NCBI RefSeq assembly: GCF_945957355.1
Contig: NZ_CAMFKM010000016.1
Coordinates: forward strand, 1-64,000
Direction: 5' to 3'
Source of the DNA: an uncultured Reyranella sp.
GTDB taxonomy: Bacteria > Pseudomonadota > Alphaproteobacteria > Reyranellales > Reyranellaceae
Length of the DNA stretch: 64,000 nt
The notes beneath the pieces are model-generated. The model worked only from the letters and a program-made list of their open reading frames with translations. It was not told the DNA's origin and made no database searches. Of this stretch, positions 41,789 through 49,449 are shown piece after piece. The translations under genes and the position numbers were made by a program. The stretch's first letter is position 1. Every line of letters starts with the position of its first letter.

Positions 41789-42087
41789 GTTCCAGATGAG
41801 CCGAACGGGACCCGTCACAACGCCGGCCTGGATCGCAGGAGAAGGCGATGGCGTAGCCTAACTGTGTGGAGACGTTGCGCACAAGGTGCGGCGTGGACAG
41901 AAAGCTCTCGTCGGGGAACGCCAGCGAGACACGCCGAAGAGTCGAGCAGCTGAATCTCGCGGAAACGATGCGCAAACGCGAATACGCACGACTAATCCCC
42001 AGCAAATTGCGGGCCGTGCCCGTTTCGCAGGAGTGCTACAACTCTTTTGTTCGCCATCGTTCGGCGCTCGGGGGAAAGGTCGATTTC

Positions 42088-42846
42088 GTGCAACCCATCT
42101 GGATCTCGCTAGCCGCCTGCGGTGTCATGCTGCTCGGTGCGGTCATCGGTGTGTTGCTGCGCCGCAGGTTGCCCGGTCATCATCTCGACGACCATGCCCG
42201 GGACATCGTCCGGTTGGGCGCCGGTCTCGTCGGAACGATCGCGGCCCTGGTCCTGGGTCTCCTCATCAACTCGGCGAGCAACATCTATGAGACCCAGCGC
42301 GCCGAGGTCCGCCAGATTGCCGCCAATCTCATCCTGCTCGACGCGGTGCTCGATCAATACGGCCCGGAAACGAAGCCGCTCCGCGGTCTTCTGAGGGAAG
42401 CCGTCGATCAGATGATCGAGCGGATCTGGCATGGCCCGGACGCCAAGGTTCGTGGTGCGCTGTACGGCAGCGGGACGCTGGCGTCGCAGGTCTATGCCGG
42501 TCTCCATGCGCTTCCCGGCGATACGACCGTGAAATCGGCCCTCGTCGCACAGGCCCTCCAACTGGCGGTCCCAATTTCGCAGGCCAGGCTCGCGCTCTAC
42601 GAGCAGTCGAGGTCAGGGTTGCCGACGCCGATCCTCGTCGTGTTGATTTTCTGGCTCACTGCGCTGTTCGCCAGCTACTGCCTGTTCTCGCCGGTGAATC
42701 CGACTGCGGCCGTGGCGCTCGGACTGGTCGCGCTTTCGGCGGGCGCCGCCCTTTTCCTGATCCTCGAAATGGTCGAACCCTTCTCTGGCCTCATGCAGAT
42801 CTCGAGCGCGCCGATCCGGGCCGCCGTGCCGCCGCTCGCGCCTTGA
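42088..42846 (+). CDS. DUF4239 (bestrophin-like) membrane protein
   Basis: 252 residues from GTG 42088, preceded by GAAAGG (42074-42079). An in-frame ATG at 41866 would add 74 poorly hydrophobic residues. Two N-terminal helices (LAACGVMLLGAVIGVLLRRR and GAGLVGTIAALVLGLLINSA) are followed by a soluble helical domain (ETQRAEVRQIAANLILLDAV) and two C-terminal helices (PILVVLIFWLTALFASYCLF). This matches DUF4239 proteins, which are of unknown function. It ends 17 bases before the convergent AroM-LuxR gene. Confidence 0.75.
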   Translation: MQPIWISLAACGVMLLGAVIGVLLRRRLPGHHLDDHARDIVRLGAGLVGTIAALVLGLLINSASNIYETQRAEVRQIAANLILLDAVLDQYGPETKPLRGLLREAVDQMIERIWHGPDAKVRGALYGSGTLASQVYAGLHALPGDTTVKSALVAQALQLAVPISQARLALYEQSRSGLPTPILVVLIFWLTALFASYCLFSPVNPTAAVALGLVALSAGAALFLILEMVEPFSGLMQISSAPIRAAVPPLAP

Positions 42847-42863
42847 AGGGGCGCCGTTGGACC

Positions 42864-43826
42864 TCAGCGTTCCGGCTGTCTTAGGGCCCGCCGGATGAGT
42901 TCCGGGGTGGACGTCGCGCCGAGCTTCAGCATCGCGCGGGCGCGATGGATCTCGACGGTGCGATGGCTGATGCCCAGTGCCCGCGCGATGGATTTGTTGG
43001 CGGCGCCTTCGAGCACCTGGACCAGCACCTCCGTCTCGCGTCGCGTGAGCGTTTCGCGGGCGGGCTGGGGAAGGCGCCGCAGCAGTTCGGCGCCCGTATA
43101 GGTCGCCGCCTGCTGATCGAGCGGCTTGCCGGCAATCTCGGACAGGCGCAGGCGCGCCGTGCTCCCGATGATGCGACAGGCGGTGACGACCGGCTTGCCG
43201 CTGGTTCGCGCGACCTGCTGGGCCATCTCGCCGGTGTAGCCGACCGAGTTCATCACGATCAGGTCGGCGCCGGATACCCGGTCTATGGCCTGGGTCAGGT
43301 CTGAGCTCTGACTGCCGGCAATGGTCGCCAGCGAACTCTTCAGCATGGTGCCGTAGTCGCTTTCGCTCGCGGCCGACTGCTGGCTTGCCAGGGGGAAGAT
43401 GATGCCGATCCGCGAGTTGCTGGCGACCAGCGCGGAGATCCAGGCATCGAGTGTGTCCTGGCCATGGATGAGCGGCGTCCGTGTTGCAAGCCGTGCGCGC
43501 ATACCGGTCATCGCGAGGATGAGGAGGTCGTAGTTGCGAGCATCGAGCTCCGCGACGAGAGCCTCGGTGCGGCTCGTAACGAAGTCGGCTTCGACGATCA
43601 CGTGACGGCCGTCGCGCAGCTGTGTGAGGTAACTCAACTCGTCGCCGCGCGGCGCCATGCTCGCGATCATCGATTCAGGATCGTTGTCGAGGGCGCCGAA
43701 TTCGTCGTACTCGGCTTCGCCGAGCAGGGGGGCGATTTCCCGCATCACATCCGGACGCGGGGCGTGGCCCATCGTAATCACGGCGATGCGTGGTATGCGC
43801 CTGCTCCCCAACGGTCTTCTCCCCAT
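42864..43826 (-). CDS. AroM-domain/LuxR-type HTH fusion regulator
   Basis: 320 residues from ATG 43826; an earlier in-frame ATG at 43871 adds 15 residues but lies across a probable promoter. Residues 12-235 follow the AroM family: RIAVITMGHAPRPDVMREI, then YLTQLRDGRHVIVEADF, LLILAMTGMRARL, SRIGIIFPLASQQ, and GADLIVMNSVGYTGEMAQQV. Residues 258-313 are a complete GerE/LuxR HTH (TLTRRETEVLVQVLEGAANK, SIARALGISHRTVEIHRARA, MLKLGATSTPELIRR). The cysteines present in the stand-alone AroM of the facing operon are Met106 and Ser194 here. I read it as a one-component transcription factor whose ligand domain derives from an AroM enzyme. It is divergent from the DUF917/hydantoinase operon. Confidence 0.9.
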   Translation of the reverse strand: MGRRPLGSRRIPRIAVITMGHAPRPDVMREIAPLLGEAEYDEFGALDNDPESMIASMAPRGDELSYLTQLRDGRHVIVEADFVTSRTEALVAELDARNYDLLILAMTGMRARLATRTPLIHGQDTLDAWISALVASNSRIGIIFPLASQQSAASESDYGTMLKSSLATIAGSQSSDLTQAIDRVSGADLIVMNSVGYTGEMAQQVARTSGKPVVTACRIIGSTARLRLSEIAGKPLDQQAATYTGAELLRRLPQPARETLTRRETEVLVQVLEGAANKSIARALGISHRTVEIHRARAMLKLGATSTPELIRRALRQPER

Positions 43827-43842
43827 ACGTGCTCGCACGTAT
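43825..43842. promoter_or_regulatory. 18-base palindrome, candidate operator of the AroM-LuxR regulator
   Basis: ATACGTGC-TC-GCACGTAT has perfect 8-base arms. It covers the preferred start codon of the regulator gene (ATG at 43826-43824 on the minus strand) and ends at the first base of a weak -35 box for the divergent operon. The symmetry centre would be about 43 bases before the inferred start of operon transcription, the usual place for a LuxR-type activator site. It would also sit over the regulator's own translation start. Confidence 0.55.
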
Positions 43843-43870
43843 TGATGCCTGCCTGCCCAATCCATAGACA
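43842..43870 (+). promoter_or_regulatory. weak sigma-70-like promoter of the DUF917/hydantoinase operon
   Basis: TTGATG (43842-43847), 17-base spacer and TAGACA (43865-43870) precede the first DUF917 gene by about 146 bases. Both boxes deviate from consensus, as expected for an activator-dependent promoter. On the minus strand TTGCCC (43888-43883) and TATGGA (43866-43861), 16 bases apart, could serve the regulator gene. Prediction by eye only. Confidence 0.35.
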
Positions 43871-44016
43871 TGCCTGAACACGGGGCAAGATGTCATGCGG
43901 GCTGGAACTCATCACGCGACGAAACACGCTGCGTCGATGGTCCTGATCTTGCAAGGCGTCGCTCCGGCGGACCTCGTCTGACCCGACAAGAGCGAACGCG
44001 CCCGAAGCACTGGCCC

Positions 44017-45096
44017 ATGCCCCTGACCGACATCACTCTCGACGACATCGAATCGCTGGCTGTTGGCGCCTGGGTCCTCGGGACCGGCGGCGGCGGCAGC
44101 CCGTATCTCGGCCTGCTCAACATGCGGGCGCTTTACAAGGAAGGGTACCGCGTCCAGCTGATGCCGGCCTCTGAGCTGGCCGACGACGACTGGGTCGCCG
44201 CGGTTTCCAACATGGGCGCACCCTTGGTCGGGCAGGAGCGTCTCACCGACAGTCGCACCATCGCGCGCGCCGTCGACCTGATGGAGCGCCACACCCGCTA
44301 TCGCTTCCGCGGGATCATGGCGCTGGAGATCGGCGGCGGCAATTCGATCCAGCCGCTGATGGCGGCTGCGCACCTGAAGCGGCCGGTGATCGATTCCGAC
44401 ATGATGGGCCGGGCCTATCCCGAAGCACAGATGACGTCGGTCGCGGTCGGGGACCTCATGCCGTGTCCGCTCACCACCGTCGACGTGCGCGGGCTCGAAT
44501 CGATCGTGGAGAAGGTGCCGACCTGGAAGTGGATGGAGCGCGTGAGCCGCAAGATCTGCGTCGAGTACGGCTCGATCGCCTCGACCTGCAAGGCACCGCG
44601 GACCGGCGCCGAGGTGAAGAAGTGGGGCATCCATGGCACCACGACCAAGGCCATCGCCATCGGCCACGCGGTGCGAGAGGCCCAGCGCCGGCACGAGGAC
44701 CCGATCGCGGCCATTCTTGCCGTCGAGCCGGGCAAGCTCCTCTACAAGGGCAAGGTCGTCGATGTGGAGCGGCGCGCGACCGAGGGCTTCCTGCGCGGTC
44801 GCACCCGTTTCGACGGCATGGACGACTGGCGCGGCTCTTCCATGGAAATCAACTTCCAGAACGAATGGATCGTGGCCTGGCTCGACGGCAAGCCCGTCGC
44901 CATGTCGCCCGACCTGATCTGCGTGCTGGATTCCGTGTCCGGCGAGGCCGTCGGCACCGAGACGATCCGATACGGCCAGCGCGTGACGGTGATCGCGCTG
45001 CCACCGCCACCCGTCTTCCTCAGCCCAAAGGGCCTGCAGCATGTCGGGCCCAGGGCGTTCGGCTACGACATCGAATTCAAGAGCGTCTTCGCTTGA
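44017..45096 (+). CDS. DUF917 family protein (copy 1)
   Basis: 359 residues from ATG 44017. Family signatures: a Gly-rich start VGAWVLGTGGGGSPYLGLLN, ALEIGGGNSIQPLMAAAHL, PVIDSDMMGRAYPEAQMTSV, VKKWGIHGTTTKAIAIG and, in the C-terminal domain, MSPDLICVLDSVSGEAVGTE. Pfam now names the DUF917 domains after S-methyl thiohydantoin desulfurase (from memory); these proteins usually sit beside hydantoinase/oxoprolinase genes, as here. The product of the next gene is closely similar along its whole length. The role inferred is processing of a small cyclic amide or thiohydantoin. The gene ends in TGA that overlaps the TTG start of copy 2. Confidence 0.9.
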   Translation: MPLTDITLDDIESLAVGAWVLGTGGGGSPYLGLLNMRALYKEGYRVQLMPASELADDDWVAAVSNMGAPLVGQERLTDSRTIARAVDLMERHTRYRFRGIMALEIGGGNSIQPLMAAAHLKRPVIDSDMMGRAYPEAQMTSVAVGDLMPCPLTTVDVRGLESIVEKVPTWKWMERVSRKICVEYGSIASTCKAPRTGAEVKKWGIHGTTTKAIAIGHAVREAQRRHEDPIAAILAVEPGKLLYKGKVVDVERRATEGFLRGRTRFDGMDDWRGSSMEINFQNEWIVAWLDGKPVAMSPDLICVLDSVSGEAVGTETIRYGQRVTVIALPPPPVFLSPKGLQHVGPRAFGYDIEFKSVFA

Positions 45097-46175
45097 GCCG
45101 ACGGGACATCACCGAGGACGAAATCGAATCGCTGGCCGTCGGCGCCTGGGTGCTGGGCACCGGCGGCGGTGGCAATCCGTATCTGTCGCTGCTCAACATG
45201 CGGGTGCTCTACCGCGAGGGCAAGCGCGTGCAGCTGATCGACGCCGAGGACCTGGCGGACGACGCCTATGTCGCGGTGATCGCCGGCATGGGCGCGCCGC
45301 TGGTCGGTATCGAGCGTCTGACAGATCATCGCGTGTTCACCCGCGCCGCGGTGCTGATGGAAGAGCACACCCGGCGCAAGTTCGATGCCGTCATGGGCAT
45401 GGAGATCGGCGGCGGCAATGGCGTGCGGCCGCTGATGGTCGCGGCCAATCTCGGTATCCCGGTCGTCGATTCGGACACGATGGGGCGCGCCTATCCCGAA
45501 GCGCAGATGACCTCCGTGGCGGTGGGCAAGCTTAAGCCGTGTCCGATGACGGTGGTCGATGTTCGCGGGCTGGAGGCCGTCGTCGAGGCCGTGCCGACCT
45601 GGAAGTGGGCCGAGCGGATCGGCCGCAAGATCGTGGTCGAGTACGGCTCGACCGCCTCGACCTGCCAGCCGCCGCGGACCGGTGCCGAGGTCAAGAAGTG
45701 GGGCATCCACGGCACGACCACGAAGGCGATCGCCATCGGCCGCGCCGTGCGCGAGGCGCAGCGGACACACGCCGATCCGGTGGCGGCCATCCTTGCCGTC
45801 GAGCCGGGCAAGCTCCTCTATCGTGGTAAGGTGGTCGACGTCGAGCGACGCGCCACAGAGGGTTTCTTGCGCGGCGTCGCGCGTTTCGAGGGCATGGACG
45901 ACTGGCGCGGCTCGGCAATGCAGATCGACTTTCAGAACGAGTGGATCGTGGCGCAACGCGACGGCGAGCCGTTCGCCATGAGCCCCGACCTGATCTGCGT
46001 GCTCGATTCGGTGTCGGGCGAGGCGGTTGGCACCGAGACCATCCGTTATGGCCAACGGGTGACCGTGATCGCCTTGCCCGGTCCCGACATCTTCCTCACC
46101 CCCGAAGGCTTGGCGCATGTCGGCCCGCGGGCTTTTGGCTATGATCTGGAATTCAGGAGCGTGTTCGCGTCATGA
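45093..46175 (+). CDS. DUF917 family protein (copy 2), TTG start
   Basis: 360 residues. The only start that preserves the conserved N-terminus (SRRDITEDEIESLAVGAWVL) is TTG 45093, which overlaps the stop of copy 1 (TTGA). The next ATG would remove the Gly-rich motif. Landmarks correspond one to one with copy 1: LGTGGGGNPYLSLLNMR, MEIGGGNGVRPLMVAANL, SDTMGRAYPEAQMTSVAVG, EVKKWGIHGTTTKAIAIG, DLICVLDSVSGEAVGTETI. By eye about three quarters of residues are identical, with the greatest divergence in the first 110 residues after the Gly-rich loop. The two may form a hetero-oligomer or be specialised for different substrates. The stop overlaps the hydantoinase start (ATGA). Confidence 0.9.
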   Translation: MSRRDITEDEIESLAVGAWVLGTGGGGNPYLSLLNMRVLYREGKRVQLIDAEDLADDAYVAVIAGMGAPLVGIERLTDHRVFTRAAVLMEEHTRRKFDAVMGMEIGGGNGVRPLMVAANLGIPVVDSDTMGRAYPEAQMTSVAVGKLKPCPMTVVDVRGLEAVVEAVPTWKWAERIGRKIVVEYGSTASTCQPPRTGAEVKKWGIHGTTTKAIAIGRAVREAQRTHADPVAAILAVEPGKLLYRGKVVDVERRATEGFLRGVARFEGMDDWRGSAMQIDFQNEWIVAQRDGEPFAMSPDLICVLDSVSGEAVGTETIRYGQRVTVIALPGPDIFLTPEGLAHVGPRAFGYDLEFRSVFAS

Positions 46176-47728
46176 GACGAATCGGTATCGATGTCGGCGG
46201 CACCAACACCGACGCCGTCCTGATCGAAGAGGGCAGGGTCGTGGGCGCAGTGAAGGCGCCGACCAGCCAGGACGTGACGACGGGCATCCTCGACTCGCTG
46301 AAGAAGCTGGGCGCGACCGGCGTGCTGAAGGGCGCGGATGGGACGCCGAAGAAGGTCGACGGCGTGATGATCGGCACCACGCATTTCATCAATGCCGTGG
46401 TGCAGCGCCGGCATCTCACCAAGGTGGCGGCGCTCAGGCTCGGCCTGCCGTCGGGTGCGTCGCTGCCGCCGTTCTGCGACTGGCCGGAGGATCTCGCGAC
46501 GCTGGTGCGCGGCGGTGTCTGGATGGTCGAGGGCGGCCATGAGTATGACGGCCGTCCCTTCATGCCGCTCGACGAGGCGACCGTGACGAAGGCGGCGCAT
46601 GAAATGAAGGCCGCGGGCCTGCGGGCGGTCGGCATCTCCTCGGTCTTCTCGCCGCTCGATCCCAGCCACGAGAAGCGGGCGGCCGAACTGGTCGGCTCGG
46701 TGATCCCCGATGCGGCGATCACCTGTTCGTCCGATCTCGGCCGCATCGGCCTGCTGGAACGCGAGAATGCCGGATTGCTGAATGCCGCCCTGGCCGACCT
46801 GTCACGCGACACGATCGCGGCCTTCGAGAAGGCGATCCGCGATTCGGGCATCGATGCGCCGCTGTTCATCACCCAGAACGACGGCACCGTGGCCGAGGCG
46901 AGCCAGGCACGGCGCCTGCCGGTCTACAGCTTCGCCTCGGGCGCCACGAACTCGATGCGCGGCGCCGCCTATCTCTCGGGCCTCAGCGACGCGATGGTGA
47001 TCGATGTCGGCGGCACCACGACCGACGTGGGCCAACTCAAGCTCGGCTTCCCGCGCGAAGCCAACTCCGTGGTCAAGGTGGGCGGCGTCCGCACGCTGTT
47101 CCGCATGCCCGACCTCCTGTCGATCGGCCTGGGCGGCGGCAGCCATGTGGTGCTCGATCCGCTTTCCATAGGCCCGCTTTCGGTGGGCTACCGGCTGCTG
47201 ACCGACGGCATCGCCTTTGGTGGCGCGCAGCTCACCACCACAGACGTGGCGGTCGCGGCCGGCATTCTCGATCTCGGCGACAGGACGAAGGTGGCGCATC
47301 TCGATGCCGCGACCTGCGCGAAGGTCTTTGCCGAGGCGGCACGGCTCGCCGAGGAGGCGGTCGACCGCATGAAGACGGAGGCGGGCGACGTGCCGCTGAT
47401 CGCGGTCGGTGGCGGCGCCTTCCTGATCCCCGAGAAGATGGCGGGAGTCTCGCAGGTGATCCACGTCGAGCATGGCGACTGCGCCAATGCCGTCGGCGCC
47501 GCCATCGCCCAGGTCTCGGGCGAATGCGACCAGATCTTCAAGGACATGAGCAGGGTCGAGGCGCTGGCTGCGGCGCAGGAGATTGCCAACGACCGCGCCG
47601 TTGCGGCCGGCGCCGACCGCGCGACCCTGCACACGATCGAGAGCGAGGACATGCCGCTCGCCTACCTGCCCGGCAACTCGGTGCGCGTGCGCGTCCGGGT
47701 CGTGGGCGACGTCGCCGCCACCGCGTGA
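46172..47728 (+). CDS. hydantoinase/oxoprolinase family protein (HyuA-like)
   Basis: 518 residues. It carries the two phosphate-loop motifs of the ASKHA/HyuA fold, RIGIDVGGTNTDAVLIEEG at the N-terminus and VIDVGGTTTDVGQLKLGF near residue 275. TTHFINAVVQRR and GLGGGSHVVLDPLSIGPLSV are also family features. The short length (about 520 rather than about 690) is that of the HyuA subtype found next to DUF917 genes. No HyuB-like partner is present in the operon. The family hydrolyses cyclic imides, hydantoins or 5-oxoproline in an ATP-dependent way. It probably acts together with the DUF917 pair on the imported compound. Confidence 0.92.
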   Translation: MRRIGIDVGGTNTDAVLIEEGRVVGAVKAPTSQDVTTGILDSLKKLGATGVLKGADGTPKKVDGVMIGTTHFINAVVQRRHLTKVAALRLGLPSGASLPPFCDWPEDLATLVRGGVWMVEGGHEYDGRPFMPLDEATVTKAAHEMKAAGLRAVGISSVFSPLDPSHEKRAAELVGSVIPDAAITCSSDLGRIGLLERENAGLLNAALADLSRDTIAAFEKAIRDSGIDAPLFITQNDGTVAEASQARRLPVYSFASGATNSMRGAAYLSGLSDAMVIDVGGTTTDVGQLKLGFPREANSVVKVGGVRTLFRMPDLLSIGLGGGSHVVLDPLSIGPLSVGYRLLTDGIAFGGAQLTTTDVAVAAGILDLGDRTKVAHLDAATCAKVFAEAARLAEEAVDRMKTEAGDVPLIAVGGGAFLIPEKMAGVSQVIHVEHGDCANAVGAAIAQVSGECDQIFKDMSRVEALAAAQEIANDRAVAAGADRATLHTIESEDMPLAYLPGNSVRVRVRVVGDVAATA

Positions 47729-47738
47729 CCGTGCCAGC

Positions 47739-48614
47739 ATGACGAACGCCGCCCGCCCGTCACCGATCGCCTGGCTGATCGCGCCGGCCGGGCTGCTGTT
47801 CGTCCTGTTCTTCGTGCTGCCGTTCGCCGTCATGACGGCGATGTCGTTCTACTCCGGCAATCCGGTCAGCAATCCCAACGCCTTCCTCACGACACGGCAC
47901 TACGAGCGCTTCATCTTCGACACGGCCGGCATCTTCCATGACGCCCTGTGGTCGACCTTGCGCATCGGCCTCATCACCACGATCGTCTCGCTGCTGATCG
48001 GCTATCCGCTCGCCCACTGGATGGCGCGCATGCAGTCGCGTCTGGGTCATGCGCTGGTACTGATGGCGGTGATCGCCCCGATGCTGACCGGGATCGTCGT
48101 GCGCACCTTCGCGTGGATGACCATCCTGCAGGACAAGGGCGTCATCAACACGACCCTGATGCAGTGGGGCCTGATCGAGAAGCCGCTGCCGCTGATGTAC
48201 AACGAGTTCGGCACGATCGTGGCACTGGTGCATATCTATGTGCCATTCATGGTGCTGACGCTGACCGGCGTGATTGGCCGTATCGACGAACGCCTGGAAC
48301 AGGCGGCGCGCAGCCTGGGTGCCGGCCGCATGCGGGCCTTTGTCGAGGTTACGCTGCCGCTCAGCCTACCCGGAATCCTGGCAGGCTCGCTGCTGGTCTT
48401 CGCGCTGTCGATCAGCGCCTACGTGACGCCCTCGCTGATGGGCGGCACGAATGTGCTGACCCTGCCCATGCTGATCGCCCAGCAGGTCGGTACCAGCTTC
48501 AACCCGAACTTCGCGGGTGCGCTCGGCGTCATCCTGCTGCTGGTCTCGTTGGCCATCGTCGTTGCCTACAACCGCATCCTGGCGCGGCTGGCGGGCGGGC
48601 AGGGGATGGCATGA
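47739..48614 (+). CDS. ABC transporter permease (spermidine/putrescine-type, PotB-like)
   Basis: 291 residues from ATG 47739, ten bases after the hydantoinase gene. The N-terminus IAWLIAPAGLLFVLFFVLPF is followed by a periplasmic segment and five further helices. The coupling loop reads EQAARSLGAGRMRAFVEVTL and then PLSLPGILAG. This is a typical type I importer subunit of the polyamine/opine/iron class. It overlaps the next permease gene by four bases. Confidence 0.93.
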   Translation: MTNAARPSPIAWLIAPAGLLFVLFFVLPFAVMTAMSFYSGNPVSNPNAFLTTRHYERFIFDTAGIFHDALWSTLRIGLITTIVSLLIGYPLAHWMARMQSRLGHALVLMAVIAPMLTGIVVRTFAWMTILQDKGVINTTLMQWGLIEKPLPLMYNEFGTIVALVHIYVPFMVLTLTGVIGRIDERLEQAARSLGAGRMRAFVEVTLPLSLPGILAGSLLVFALSISAYVTPSLMGGTNVLTLPMLIAQQVGTSFNPNFAGALGVILLLVSLAIVVAYNRILARLAGGQGMA

Positions 48615-49426
48615 GTCCCGCGCCCAACCGCCGGCCGTTCGATGCGGGCCGCGCCGCCTATCTCGCGCTCAACGCGTTGCTGCTCGGGTTCCTGCTGCTG
48701 CCGATCGCCATCGTGCTGGTGTTCGCGCTCAACCCCACGCCCTACATCTCGTTCCCGCCGGTCGCCATTAGCCTGCGCTGGTTCGCGAAGTTCTTCACGA
48801 ATGCCGAGTTCATGAATGCGCTGTGGCTGTCGCTGTGGGTGGCGGCCGTGGTGCTGATCCTGTCGATCGCGATCGGCGCCGCCTGCGCGCTCGCCCTGGC
48901 GCGCGGCAGCCTTCCGGGGCGCGCGGTCCTGACGGCCTTCTTCATGTCGCCGCTGATGGTGCCGGCCATCCTGACCGGTCTCGCGCTGTTCCAGGCCTAT
49001 CTCCTGTCGGGGATTGGCCGGCCGGTGTGGGGGCTGATCGCGGCCCACACGCTGGTCGCGGTGCCCTATGTCATCCGCACGACCTTGGCCGTACTGCACA
49101 ATTTTGATCGCCGCATCGAGGAGGCCGCCGCCGTGCTGGGGGCCAGCCCGGCCCGGGTGTTCTTCGAGGTGACCCTGCCGTTGATCCGGCCGGGTGTGTT
49201 CGCGGGCGGGGTCTTCGCCTTCATCGTGTCGTTCGACCAGTTCCCGGTATCGTTGTTCCTGGTGGTGCCGAAGGGCGAGACCCTGCCGGTGGTGCTGTTC
49301 AACTACATGAAGTTCGATCTCGACGGCGCCATTGCGGCCGCCTCGATGGTCTCGATCTTGCTCGCATTGTCGGTGGTTCTGGTTCTGGAGAGGCTGATCG
49401 GCCTCAAGGCCTACGTTAAACTGTGA
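48611..49426 (+). CDS. ABC transporter permease (spermidine/putrescine-type, PotC-like)
   Basis: 271 residues with six helices, starting ATG 48611 (ATGA overlap with the first permease). The EAA loop is EEAAAVLGASPARVFFEVTL followed by PLIRPGVFAG. FIVSFDQFPVSLFLV late in the protein is characteristic of PotC-like subunits. It pairs with the previous gene to form the channel. Confidence 0.93.
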   Translation: MSPAPNRRPFDAGRAAYLALNALLLGFLLLPIAIVLVFALNPTPYISFPPVAISLRWFAKFFTNAEFMNALWLSLWVAAVVLILSIAIGAACALALARGSLPGRAVLTAFFMSPLMVPAILTGLALFQAYLLSGIGRPVWGLIAAHTLVAVPYVIRTTLAVLHNFDRRIEEAAAVLGASPARVFFEVTLPLIRPGVFAGGVFAFIVSFDQFPVSLFLVVPKGETLPVVLFNYMKFDLDGAIAAASMVSILLALSVVLVLERLIGLKAYVKL

Positions 49427-49449
49427 TGGGAAACGAACAGGGGGTTGCC

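Noticed and set aside
45086..45100. Frameshift or single split gene between the two DUF917 copies
   Set aside because: Each copy is full length with its own start, Gly-rich motif and C-terminal domain. The junction is an overlap of two complete genes, not a broken one.
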